DNA of 64,000 nucleotides from UBA2588 sp002339805 (GTDB lineage: Bacteria; Chloroflexota; Dehalococcoidia; Lucifugimonadales; UBA3495), in NCBI GenBank assembly GCA_045562555.1, contig JBJKVO010000002.1, positions 124,001 to 188,000 on the forward strand, written 5' to 3'. Positions within the stretch are counted from its first letter, which is position 1, and every line of letters begins with the position of its first letter. Below, in pieces: positions 8,773 to 15,913 of this stretch. The position numbers and the translations under genes were made by a program. The notes under the pieces are model-generated. The model was not told the origin of the DNA and did not search any database. It saw only the letters and a program-made list of their open reading frames with translations.

Positions 8773-9576
8773 ATGAACCGAATTACCCAGAAATTTAATG
8801 AAATAAAAGAAACAGGCCGAAATGGTTTAGTTGTTTTCATCACCGCTGGAGCTCCAGATATTGAAGCAACGTATGCCACTATTCCCGCACTAGTCTCGGG
8901 AGGAGCAGATATAATAGAGATTGGGATGCCTTTTAGCGATCCTTTGGCAGAAGGATTGGTGATACAGCAATCCAGTTTCTTGTCGTTGCAGAACAACACC
9001 ACCGTAGATGATTGTCTGGATCTAGTAGTAAACGTCAGAAAAACCGACAAGTTAACTCCACTAGTGTTAATGGGATATTACAATCCTGTTTATCAATATG
9101 GCTCGGAGAAATTTGTAAAAAAATGCAATGAATATGGGATAGATGGCCTTATCATTGTGGACTTACCTGCAGTAGAAGCTCAAGAGTTCAAGCAAATCTG
9201 TAACAAATCGGATGTAAGTTTCATTCCTCTAATTGCACCTACCAGCACCGATAAGAATATAAGCCTTTCGTTAGAAAAATGTGATGGTTTTGTGTATTGT
9301 GTGAGCGTCACAGGAGTCACAGGAGCCCGTACTGAAGTCTCATCTCGTGGACTAGATCTTGTTGATAGAATTAAGAAATTTACAGATTTACCTGTTGCTG
9401 TAGGTTTTGGAGTCTCCAACAAGTCACATATAGATGAAATATGTTTAAAAGCTGAAGCTGCTGTGGTTGGTAGCGCCTTGGTAAAGGTAATGCTAGAATC
9501 AGATAAATGTAACATTGCTAAGAATGCGGGTGATTTTGTTAAATCACTTACAGGACATTCCGAAAAAATAGATTAG
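8773..9576 (+). CDS. trpA: Tryptophan synthase alpha chain (catalytic Asp60 replaced by Glu)
   Basis: A 267-aa TIM-barrel protein aligning without gaps to E. coli TrpA over the first 65 residues. Glu49 is conserved in IIEIGMPFSDP, but the invariant LADGPTIQ segment reads LAEGLVIQ, so catalytic Asp60 is Glu60. Downstream, MGYYNPVYQYG, VDLPAVEAQEF, VTGVTGARTEV and VAVGFGVSN are typical TrpA loops. TrpA cleaves indole-3-glycerol phosphate to indole and glyceraldehyde 3-phosphate and channels indole to TrpB. No trpB is adjacent; aroH and a DAHP synthase follow, forming a shikimate/aromatic group. Confidence 0.85.
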   Translation: MNRITQKFNEIKETGRNGLVVFITAGAPDIEATYATIPALVSGGADIIEIGMPFSDPLAEGLVIQQSSFLSLQNNTTVDDCLDLVVNVRKTDKLTPLVLMGYYNPVYQYGSEKFVKKCNEYGIDGLIIVDLPAVEAQEFKQICNKSDVSFIPLIAPTSTDKNISLSLEKCDGFVYCVSVTGVTGARTEVSSRGLDLVDRIKKFTDLPVAVGFGVSNKSHIDEICLKAEAAVVGSALVKVMLESDKCNIAKNAGDFVKSLTGHSEKID

Positions 9577-9598
9577 AAAGGCATTAGATTGAGGTTTT

Positions 9599-9967
9599 AT
9601 GACAATTTGTATTGGAGTTAGAGGAGCAACCCAATCTGAAACTAATTCAGCACAAGATATCTATGAATCTACCAGAGAACTTCTAGAACAAATTATCCTA
9701 CAAAACGATATAGTTGAAGAGCAAGTTGCTGCTGCATTTTTCACTGTTACTCATGACTTGGATGCAGCATATCCAGCTGCCGCCGCTCGTCAACTCGGAT
9801 GGAATGAGACAGCTCTTATGTGTTCCACTGAAATTCCTGTCCCGGATTATCCATCAAAATGTATTCGGGTTTTGATTTTGATAAACACCGATAAATCTAA
9901 AGCGGAAATTCATAACGTCTACTTAAAAGAGACAGTCCTCCTGAGGCAAAAGGGCTTGGAAGAATAG
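9599..9967 (+). CDS. aroH: Chorismate mutase, AroH type
   Basis: A 122-aa monofunctional chorismate mutase of the trimeric AroH fold, colinear with Bacillus subtilis AroH. Active-site residues are visible: Arg in GVRGAT, Cys and Glu in CSTEIPV, Arg in KCIRVL, and Tyr in HNVYLKE. It converts chorismate to prephenate for Phe and Tyr synthesis. It lies 22 bp after trpA, so is likely cotranscribed. The next gene, the first enzyme of the same pathway, has its own leader-controlled promoter region. Confidence 0.93.
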   Translation: MTICIGVRGATQSETNSAQDIYESTRELLEQIILQNDIVEEQVAAAFFTVTHDLDAAYPAAAARQLGWNETALMCSTEIPVPDYPSKCIRVLILINTDKSKAEIHNVYLKETVLLRQKGLEE

Positions 9968-9984
9968 ATCTTTATACTTGTTGA

Positions 9985-10013
9985 TTGACATCGCAAAGTA
10001 TAAGTAGTATCGT
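9985..10013 (+). promoter_or_regulatory. Candidate promoter for the DAHP synthase leader
   Basis: TTGACA at 9985-9990 (consensus -35), a 17-nt spacer, then TATCGT at 10008-10013 as a weak -10. A start near 10020 would place the leader peptide ATG about 20 nt into the transcript. The -10 is poor, and readthrough from aroH remains possible. Confidence 0.4.
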
Positions 10014-10039
10014 CGATTGGGTAGAGGTACAAACACACA

Positions 10040-10108
10040 ATGATAGAAAATTACTTTACATATTACTATTACTTTAAGAAAAAAGGGCGAATAATCGCGT
10101 TTAGATAA
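10040..10108 (+). CDS. Tyr/Phe-rich leader peptide of an attenuator
   Basis: A 22-codon ORF beginning MIENYFTYYYYF and ending KKKGRIIAFR, stop TAA at 10106-10108. Eight of 22 residues are aromatic (5 Tyr, 3 Phe), seven of them within codons 5-12. An AGAGG Shine-Dalgarno lies at 10023-10027. It precedes a terminator hairpin and a type I DAHP synthase, exactly the layout of pheA/trp-type leader peptides. Ribosome stalling at the Tyr/Phe codons when charged tRNAs are scarce would favour the antiterminator. The ORF and composition are seen; the regulatory role is inferred. Confidence 0.85.
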   Translation: MIENYFTYYYYFKKKGRIIAFR

Positions 10109-10133
10109 AAACACGATACATGAACAGCCCTTT
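10082..10133 (+). promoter_or_regulatory. Candidate antiterminator helix of the aromatic attenuator
   Basis: AAAGGGC at 10082-10088, inside the leader ORF just past the Tyr codons, is complementary over 7 bp to GCCCTTT at 10127-10133. The latter is the left arm of the terminator. The two pairings are mutually exclusive, as expected for attenuation. Confidence 0.65.
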
Positions 10134-10154
10134 CATAACTGAAAGGGTTTTTTT
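10128..10154 (+). terminator. Rho-independent terminator/attenuator before DAHP synthase
   Basis: CCCTTTCA (10128-10135), a TAAC loop, and TGAAAGGG (10140-10147) form a perfect 8-bp stem followed by seven T (10148-10154). It sits between the leader peptide and the DAHP synthase start at 10176, so it must be read through for expression. Confidence 0.88.
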
Positions 10155-10175
10155 ATGCCTAAATCAGGAGTTGAT

Positions 10176-11246
10176 ATGACTAAATCAAAAAGAACGGACG
10201 TAAACGTGGTGAGTACAGAACCTTTGACAACGCCATCAGATTTAATAAAACAATATCCAGTAGGGGACTTGGCTTCAGCTACTGTTGTGTCTGGTCGCCA
10301 GCAAGTAGCGGATATCTTGGATAGAAAAGATGACCGCTTGATAGTTGTCACTGGGCCCTGCTCCATACATGATGAAGACTTAGCGTTGGAATACGCTGAG
10401 AAGTTATGTGGCCTTTCTAAAGAGGTTCAAGATCGATTATTAGTGATTATGAGAGTATATTTCGAGAAACCCAGGACTACTATTGGTTGGAAAGGGTTAT
10501 TGTATGACCCTGAGTTAAATGACTCCTTCAATATTGAAGAAGGACTGGGATTAGCTCGATCGATACTAATAAAAATTGCAGAAATGGGGATGTTCGCTGG
10601 AACTGAGTTTTTGGATCCAATCGTACCCCAGTATTTGGCCGATTTAGTTTCTTGGGGAACAATAGGCGCACGGACTACAGAGAGCCAAATTCATAGGCAA
10701 ATGGCAAGTGGACTTAGTATGCCTATAGGCTTTAAGAATGGTACTGACGGAAACACTCAAATAGCAGTTGATGCTGTTACATCCTGCAGAAGCCCGCATG
10801 GATTTTTAGGAATAGACATTAATGGACAAACTTCGATTATAAAAACTTCTGGAAACCCCAATGGTCACTTAGTTCTTAGAGGAGGGGCTAGCGGGCCTAA
10901 TTACTCAGCTCCTTATGTGGAAGATGCTCAAGAACAGCTAGAAGCAGCAGGAATAGTTCCTAATATAATCATAGACTGCAGTCATGGGAATTCTAATAAA
11001 GACCATAGGAAACAAGGCGTAGCGTTTAAAGACGTAGTATCCCAAAAAGCGAAAGGCAATTCTTCAATTGTTGGAAGTATGCTTGAAGGTAATATCAACG
11101 AAGGTAACCAGAAATTAACTAGTGATCTTAATGAGCTCGCATATGGGGTTTCGATTACAGACGCATGTATTAATTGGGAAGAAACGACTGAACTGTTGCA
11201 TTGGGCTTGCGAAACTTTAGGGGAAACTACTCCAGTAAAGGTATAG
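10176..11246 (+). CDS. aroF: 3-deoxy-D-arabino-heptulosonate 7-phosphate (DAHP) synthase, type I
   Basis: A 356-aa AroF/G/H-type DAHP synthase, joining phosphoenolpyruvate and erythrose 4-phosphate at the entry to the shikimate pathway. Metal ligands are visible: Cys in TGPCSIHD, His in DCSHGNSNKDH, Glu in GSMLEGNINEG and Asp in ITDACINWE. RVYFEKPRTTIGWKG and GARTTESQIHR line the active site. I place the start at the ATG at 10176, 5 nt after CAGGAG. The upstream in-frame ATG at 10155 directly abuts the terminator T-run and lacks a ribosome site. Expression is likely controlled by the Tyr/Phe leader. The isozyme letter is arbitrary. Confidence 0.93.
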   Translation: MTKSKRTDVNVVSTEPLTTPSDLIKQYPVGDLASATVVSGRQQVADILDRKDDRLIVVTGPCSIHDEDLALEYAEKLCGLSKEVQDRLLVIMRVYFEKPRTTIGWKGLLYDPELNDSFNIEEGLGLARSILIKIAEMGMFAGTEFLDPIVPQYLADLVSWGTIGARTTESQIHRQMASGLSMPIGFKNGTDGNTQIAVDAVTSCRSPHGFLGIDINGQTSIIKTSGNPNGHLVLRGGASGPNYSAPYVEDAQEQLEAAGIVPNIIIDCSHGNSNKDHRKQGVAFKDVVSQKAKGNSSIVGSMLEGNINEGNQKLTSDLNELAYGVSITDACINWEETTELLHWACETLGETTPVKV

Positions 11247-11271
11247 ACCATCAAGTAGTGACACTAGGTTA

Positions 11272-11299
11272 GCCAACCGTTGCTAGGGACATGGTTGGC
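11272..11299. terminator. Hairpin between convergent genes
   Basis: GCCAACC (11272-11278) and GGTTGGC (11293-11299) form a perfect 7-bp stem with a 14-nt loop, midway between the ends of the DAHP synthase gene and the convergent regulator gene. There is no T-run, so its role as a bidirectional terminator is only suggested. Confidence 0.4.
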
Positions 11300-11311
11300 G
11301 TATAGGTTTAC

Positions 11312-12223
11312 CTACTTTGTAGAAGGTGTCAATAGATCGATTAATGAAGTTTCCAGGGCGTCTGCTAGTTTTACTGCGGCTCCAATCGTCAGATTTTGTT
11401 TGCCGTGTTCCACGGCGCTAATGTAGGTGCGATCTAATCCCGATGAGGATGCCAGTGCTGATTGACTCCAAGATTTTCCTTTTCTGAGACTTTGTATTTG
11501 ATTACCAATGATCGTCAGGTAATCCTCTAATGAATCCGCTTTTTGATTTGGTTCTTGTATGTTGCAAAGTATTCTTGCGCCCACGATTGCCTCTAGTGGG
11601 TTCGGGCTATCTATTATTCTGATGGATTCTGGCGAGGTTTTAGCGTTTTCAATGACGTCAGTCAATTCGCACAGTCCACCAAGAATTAATTTAGGACTAT
11701 TTGGGAGTATCTGGAGTGCATCAACTATGCTTTCTACATAAGGAAGTTGTTCTTGTAAGCTGACTGATATTGCAACCAAATCAATTCCTCCGGATGAAAT
11801 GAAATGTATTAGATCTGAAGTCAATGTGTCCGAACCCAAAAATTCCACCTTCCATCCGTCAAGCCGCAGAAAATCTGCGATGATTCTGGCTCCGAAGGAA
11901 TGCATGTTGCCTTGAACGCAGGCGACAACTGCTTTCAATCCATTTGTTTTGTCAGGGGAAAATGAATTGGAAACTTTGATCATTTGGGTTAATGCGGTTT
12001 CAGTGGCGTAGTGTTCAAGGGCGGTGGTAACCTCACCATCATGGTACATTTGTCCGATTTGCAACTGGGATTCGGATAAGATGTTGATGTAAATGTCACC
12101 TGCAGATAGACCTAACTCCAATGCTGAGTCAATCACCTGAGAGGCACCAGAAGTGTCCCTGCCTAAAACCGCCTCAATAAATTTAGCTTTAAGCCCCGTC
12201 GATTGAGAAGAATTATGATTCAC
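11312..12223 (-). CDS. CarH-like B12-binding regulator with C-terminal XRE HTH
   Basis: A 303-aa protein with three parts. Residues 10-85 are a helical cobalamin cap domain, with Y60-H61 and E70-H71 spaced like the Wx9EH motif of CarH/LitR (Trp replaced by Tyr). Residues 97-220 are a B12-binding Rossmann domain with NMHSFG (axial His108), ADFLRLDGWKVEFLG and LILGGLC. Residues 237-300 are a cro/C1-type HTH (WSQSALASSSGLDRTYISAVEHG). CarH proteins are AdoCbl-dependent photoreceptor repressors with an N-terminal MerR HTH; here the DNA-binding domain is of another family and at the other end. It is divergent from the zinc-ribbon/DICT operon it probably controls. Light sensing is inferred. Confidence 0.8.
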   Translation of the reverse strand: MNHNSSQSTGLKAKFIEAVLGRDTSGASQVIDSALELGLSAGDIYINILSESQLQIGQMYHDGEVTTALEHYATETALTQMIKVSNSFSPDKTNGLKAVVACVQGNMHSFGARIIADFLRLDGWKVEFLGSDTLTSDLIHFISSGGIDLVAISVSLQEQLPYVESIVDALQILPNSPKLILGGLCELTDVIENAKTSPESIRIIDSPNPLEAIVGARILCNIQEPNQKADSLEDYLTIIGNQIQSLRKGKSWSQSALASSSGLDRTYISAVEHGKQNLTIGAAVKLADALETSLIDLLTPSTK

Positions 12224-12254
12224 AATATTAGCCCCTCACGTTTAATAGGAATAT

Positions 12255-12260
12255 ATTATA
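12255..12260 (-). promoter_or_regulatory. Candidate -10 box of the B12-binding regulator
   Basis: Reading leftwards, TATAAT occurs 32 bp upstream of the regulator ATG, without a recognisable -35. A TCTACA half-site (12299-12304), matching the operator half-sites of the divergent promoter, lies about 40 bp further upstream, which would suit autoregulation. Confidence 0.4.
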
Positions 12261-12386
12261 CATCATCTACGCTGCATTTGCAGAACGGTGGACTTTGTTC
12301 TACAAAATTTGCATGTTTCATCACCTCTCAAGAATACTTCAAGACACCTGTTAGTAGACTATATTATTCATAATGTAACCGCAGTG

Positions 12387-12415
12387 TTGACATAGTGTAG
12401 AATATGATCTACAAT
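12387..12415 (+). promoter_or_regulatory. Near-consensus sigma70 promoter of the zinc-ribbon/DICT operon
   Basis: TTGACA (12387-12392), a 17-nt spacer and TACAAT (12410-12415), 33 bp before the first ATG. Such a strong core promoter usually needs a repressor; an inverted repeat sits inside it. Confidence 0.8.
12396..12413. promoter_or_regulatory. Candidate operator TGTAGA-N6-TCTACA
   Basis: The perfect 6-bp inverted repeat TGTAGA / TCTACA with a 6-bp spacer lies between the -35 and -10 and covers most of the -10. Binding there would block RNA polymerase. The likely ligand is the divergent B12-binding XRE regulator; this is inferred from position. Confidence 0.65.
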
Positions 12416-12447
12416 ATCCGCATATTAAAAGTATCGGAGGTTAAGTG

Positions 12448-12621
12448 ATGCTACACATGAAAAGTTGCCCTAAGTGCGCCGGAGATGTAAGTCTTAATAA
12501 AGACTACTATGGCTACTACGCAACCTGCTTGCAATGCGGTTGGTCTAAAGATATCGATAAAACAAAAGTTTCTGTAGTAGTCACCAACCCTGATGATGCC
12601 GAACAGGCATACGCAGCCTAA
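12448..12621 (+). CDS. 57-aa zinc-ribbon protein
   Basis: A short gene with a GGAGG Shine-Dalgarno 7 nt before the ATG. The product begins MLHMKSCPKC and carries CPKC and CLQC pairs (C7, C10, C27, C30), a compact zinc ribbon, followed by an acidic tail. It is the first gene after the strong promoter at 12387 and lies 23 bp before the DICT-USP gene. I do not recognise a named family. Small zinc ribbons of this kind often act as nucleic-acid or protein adaptors; the function here is unknown. Confidence 0.75.
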   Translation: MLHMKSCPKCAGDVSLNKDYYGYYATCLQCGWSKDIDKTKVSVVVTNPDDAEQAYAA

Positions 12622-12644
12622 CAAACTAATAGAGGAGCTTAAAA

Positions 12645-13769
12645 ATGGATTGGACTATACTAGACTCAGACGTAACGTCATCAGACTCTACAGGGGTAGA
12701 GGGTTTTATTAAACGAATGGATACTGAATTTAGAGGCGACGGAGTTCCCTTGGAGGGATTCCGAATCATAAAATCTGGAATGGAGATGTACAACATCACC
12801 CGCCAGATTGAGGCTGATAAATGTTCAGCTGGAGCTTCCGAGGCTTCGCTGTATGTGGGATTTCAGAACGTTGCGAAGTTTATTAACGAAAACAATCGCT
12901 ACGCTAAGATAACGAATCTGGGGATCAACGTCTTTGGGTTTGGAGAAGGAAGTGTAGCGGGTGAGACTGACGCGGTAAAACAATGGGTAGCCCTGCCAAT
13001 CGACCACAAGTCATTTGAAAATCAATGGTATTTGATCTCGATGGAGCCTGAGCCGTTCATATTCATAGGCTGGGAAACCTCGGAAAATGCTCAATTTGGA
13101 GTTGGCGGAGTTTCTTCTCCGGGCAAGGAATTCAAAGGTTTCATATCTGACGACACGAGAATCGTGAAAGCAGCGATTTCCCATCTCGAGTCCGTGCGTT
13201 CTAAGTCATCCTTCCAAGAGGCGCTGTCTATGGACGACGTAGCTGACAAACTTGGATTTGCGATTGATAGGATAATGGTCCTCACAGATGACGGAAAAAA
13301 AGACAGTTTCGGTTTGGTGAGAGAGAGCGGTATCTCCTTGGCAACCAAGACCAGCGCAGACGTTATTGCCTACGATACATCGGCAATCTCATATTTAGTT
13401 AACCCATATCCTTCTGAGTTATATGAAAAGGAATATAGTAAATCCTTGGATGGTTCCCAATTGCTTGTTATGGGGCGACAATATCTGTCGGAGCAGATAA
13501 ATTTATTCCGAAATGAAGGTGTTAGTGCCAAAGCTGTATTGCCAACTGACCACGGATTTGAGCATCTTGCGGAATGGGCTGATAGAGAAGAAGCTGACGT
13601 AATAATGTTACCTGACTCCATGATCAAAGAAGGAATCGTAGGAAGATTGCAGGGATACACATTGTCAAACCTACTATCATCCACTCATAAACCAGTACTT
13701 ATTGTGGACAAACTAGGGAAAGCTAAAGTGTGTACAAACGAGTTAACGGTACAAAAGGTCGGATCATAA
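12645..13769 (+). CDS. DICT sensory domain fused to a universal-stress-like domain
   Basis: A 374-aa soluble protein. Residues 1-185 look like a DICT domain, most clearly around FIGWETSENAQFG and FISDDTRIVKAAISHLES. DICT is a sensory module found with diguanylate cyclases, two-component proteins and MerR-type regulators and linked to light responses. Residues 205-355 have the alternating strand-helix pattern of a UspA domain (DRIMVLTDDGKKDS near its start, ADVIMLPDSMIKEG, KPVLIVDKLG at its end). No catalytic motif is seen. It follows the zinc-ribbon gene with a GAGGAG site and is probably cotranscribed under the CarH-like regulator. The domain calls are by eye. Confidence 0.65.
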   Translation: MDWTILDSDVTSSDSTGVEGFIKRMDTEFRGDGVPLEGFRIIKSGMEMYNITRQIEADKCSAGASEASLYVGFQNVAKFINENNRYAKITNLGINVFGFGEGSVAGETDAVKQWVALPIDHKSFENQWYLISMEPEPFIFIGWETSENAQFGVGGVSSPGKEFKGFISDDTRIVKAAISHLESVRSKSSFQEALSMDDVADKLGFAIDRIMVLTDDGKKDSFGLVRESGISLATKTSADVIAYDTSAISYLVNPYPSELYEKEYSKSLDGSQLLVMGRQYLSEQINLFRNEGVSAKAVLPTDHGFEHLAEWADREEADVIMLPDSMIKEGIVGRLQGYTLSNLLSSTHKPVLIVDKLGKAKVCTNELTVQKVGS

Positions 13770-13804
13770 GAACACTATCTCTGTAAATGCAACTTATCTT
13801 AGGA

Positions 13805-13833
13805 TTGAAAGCACCATTCCGATTTGCTATACT
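13805..13833 (+). promoter_or_regulatory. Sigma70-like promoter upstream of the acetyltransferase
   Basis: TTGAAA (13805-13810), 17-nt spacer, TATACT (13828-13833), 35 bp before the ATG at 13869. This separates the acetyltransferase/kinase/rhomboid genes from the preceding operon. Confidence 0.6.
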
Positions 13834-13868
13834 CTTTATTGATAGAACAAATACTAAGGTAAGGAGCA

Positions 13869-14450
13869 ATGTATATGTTGCCTGAAGTGAGCTTAAGAGC
13901 AGTTACAAAGCTAGACCTGATTCAAGTCCGAGAATGGCTGTCTGACCCTGAAGTTAATCAGATGTGGTATGGATGTGACGATTCTAGCCAGCCGCTTCAC
14001 ACCGGATATGATCTCGGATTTAATGATGATGAAACAGCTGATTTACTGACAAAGTTATCCGGTGACAGAAACCGGGATGTGATATCAGTTTTGTCTGAGT
14101 CGGAGGGACATATTGGGGAAGCTCAGCTGGTATACGAATGGCCGCTTCTCGAAGCACAGCTCTTTTTACTGATTGGCGAAAAAGAATTGTGGCACCATCA
14201 TTACGGCACAGCTGCCCTAGTAAAAGTATTGGACTATGCGTTCCTGGAAAAAAATTTGCACAGAGTATGGGTCGACGTGCCTGAGTTTAACACCAATGCG
14301 TTGCATATGGTGGATCACTTGGGGTTTGTAATGGAAGGACATTTTAGAGGCGCTCATAGAAAAGAAGGCGAGTGGTTTGATTCCTCTATTTTAGGATTGC
14401 TGAGCGACGAATATGCAAGGCGACGTCCTAGGATACTGGAATCTGTCTAG
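13869..14450 (+). CDS. GNAT-family N-acetyltransferase (RimJ/RimL-like)
   Basis: A 193-aa GNAT protein. The opening SLRAVTKLDLIQVREWLSDP is the usual RimJ/RimL beginning, and the acetyl-CoA region spans WHHHYGTAALVKVLDYAFL, followed by HRVWVDVPEFNTNAL and LGFVMEGHFRGAH. These enzymes acetylate ribosomal proteins, antibiotics or small amines; the substrate is unknown. It is preceded by AAGGAG and a TTGAAA-17-TATACT promoter and is 17 bp before a cytidylate-kinase-like gene. Confidence 0.85.
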   Translation: MYMLPEVSLRAVTKLDLIQVREWLSDPEVNQMWYGCDDSSQPLHTGYDLGFNDDETADLLTKLSGDRNRDVISVLSESEGHIGEAQLVYEWPLLEAQLFLLIGEKELWHHHYGTAALVKVLDYAFLEKNLHRVWVDVPEFNTNALHMVDHLGFVMEGHFRGAHRKEGEWFDSSILGLLSDEYARRRPRILESV

Positions 14451-14467
14451 AGACTAGGAGATATGCA

Positions 14468-15160
14468 ATGTCAGTAATAACTATAAATGGACCCATTGGC
14501 TGCGGAGCGATTGAAGTTGGCAAACTTGTTGCGCAGGAAAACTCTTTAAGCTACGTAGACAGAATGCTATTTTCTGAAGCCGCTAAAGTTCTTGGATCCC
14601 CTGTTCCAGATCTCATAGAAAAAGAACAACGGTTTGTGAGCACTATTGGAAGATTCGCCAGAATATTACAAAATGCTTTGGAAAAATCAGCTATCAGTGG
14701 GATAAGTGGAGAGCCGTACTTTGGCAGAGGGATGGAAATGTTATCTTCAGAAACTTATACAGACCTTATCGCTGATAAAACAAGTGGACGAAACATTAGC
14801 GATAGTGAATTCATTGAAGTTCTCTCTCAAGTAGTTCGAGATATATCTAAATCCGATGATGTGGTAATTATTGGAAGAGGAAGTAATATGATCCTTTCGG
14901 GATACGAAAATGCTATACACATTGGTATGGTAGGGTCTCTACCTCTAAGAGTCAGTACAATGGTGAAGCGTGAACATTTGGACGAAAAAGAAGCTCTGGA
15001 ATACGTGGATAATTTGGAAAAAGCTAGAGTTTCTTTTTATAGGAAATTTTTTAAAGTTCATCCGGATGACCCTGTTCTGTATGATGTGATGCTAAACATG
15101 GACGAGATGTCTCATCAGACAGCTACTGAGATCATTAGTTACACCTCAGAGAGGGTTTAA
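14468..15160 (+). CDS. Cytidylate kinase-like family protein
   Basis: A 230-aa P-loop kinase of the cytidylate-kinase-like family. The Walker A is an altered GPIGCGAIEVG, where the usual GSxGSGG(K/T) Lys is absent. The later VVIIGRGSNMIL, VKREHLDEKEALEYV and RVSFYRKFF segments match that family (nucleotide lid and core). The family is mostly of unknown substrate and is distinct from essential Cmk. It sits between an acetyltransferase and a rhomboid protease in the same orientation. The nucleotide-binding loop deviates, so kinase activity is uncertain. Confidence 0.75.
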   Translation: MSVITINGPIGCGAIEVGKLVAQENSLSYVDRMLFSEAAKVLGSPVPDLIEKEQRFVSTIGRFARILQNALEKSAISGISGEPYFGRGMEMLSSETYTDLIADKTSGRNISDSEFIEVLSQVVRDISKSDDVVIIGRGSNMILSGYENAIHIGMVGSLPLRVSTMVKREHLDEKEALEYVDNLEKARVSFYRKFFKVHPDDPVLYDVMLNMDEMSHQTATEIISYTSERV

Positions 15161-15169
15161 TAAGAACAA

Positions 15170-15913
15170 TTGATCCCTTTTTCGGATACTCCTAAAGTTA
15201 ATTCGAATCGCCCTGTTATAACACTAAGTATTGTGCTTGCAGTCTTATTGGTTTTTTTGATGCAAATATTCTTTAGCCGCTTGGGAATAATTTTGGGCAC
15301 TGATAATGCTGGTAGTATCAGTTTCTTATACAAATGGGGTTTTATTCCACGAGAATTATCCACAGGAATATCCTACATTAATTTGAACACAGCCCTTGGG
15401 TCAATAAATATTGAATCTACAGTTCCTACGAGTTTGACTATTGTAACTTCTATGTTTTTGCACGGAGGGGCCACGCACTTTTTGGGCAATATGCTGTTTT
15501 TATGGGTGTTTGGGGATAACGTTGAACACCGATTAGGGGTTATTAAATACTTATGTCTTTACTTTACTACTGGAGTATCTGCAGGATTGACGCATTACTT
15601 GATTGATCCGACTTCCGGCACAGTACTCGTTGGAGCAAGTGGAGCGATTTCGGGTGTTATGGGGGCATATATACTGTTATTTCCCTCCAATAGAGTCCGC
15701 GTGTTGTTTATGGTCGTCTTAATCACTGTTGCAGAAATTAGAGCTTTGTATGTTTTAGGATTATGGTTCTTATGGCAAGCTGTACAAGCATTGTTGCAAA
15801 TTGGCATGTCATCGACTGTTCAAGTTGCATTCATGGCACACGTAGGGGGATTCTTAGCAGGAATGTTGTTTGTGTGTATTTTTACGAACGTGTTACTTCA
15901 ACGCAGGCAGTAA
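15170..15913 (+). CDS. Rhomboid-family intramembrane serine protease
   Basis: A 247-aa polytopic membrane protein with six to seven transmembrane segments. The catalytic dyad is visible: Ser157 in GASGAISG and His224 in AHVGGFLAG. HGGATHFLGNM carries the conserved His/Asn of the oxyanion region. Rhomboids cleave transmembrane segments of substrate proteins. The start is a TTG with GAGAGG 14 nt upstream, only 9 bp after the kinase-like gene. The 3' end overlaps the convergent BKACE gene by 21 bp. Confidence 0.88.
   Translation: MIPFSDTPKVNSNRPVITLSIVLAVLLVFLMQIFFSRLGIILGTDNAGSISFLYKWGFIPRELSTGISYINLNTALGSINIESTVPTSLTIVTSMFLHGGATHFLGNMLFLWVFGDNVEHRLGVIKYLCLYFTTGVSAGLTHYLIDPTSGTVLVGASGAISGVMGAYILLFPSNRVRVLFMVVLITVAEIRALYVLGLWFLWQAVQALLQIGMSSTVQVAFMAHVGGFLAGMLFVCIFTNVLLQRRQ

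Noticed and set aside
10155..10175. ATG at 10155 as the DAHP synthase start
   Set aside because: It directly follows the terminator T-run and has no ribosome-binding site, whereas ATG 10176 has CAGGAG at 5 nt.
12396..12413. The inverted repeat as an intrinsic terminator
   Set aside because: The stem is only 6 bp, has no T-run, and lies between a consensus -35 and -10, so an operator is the better reading.
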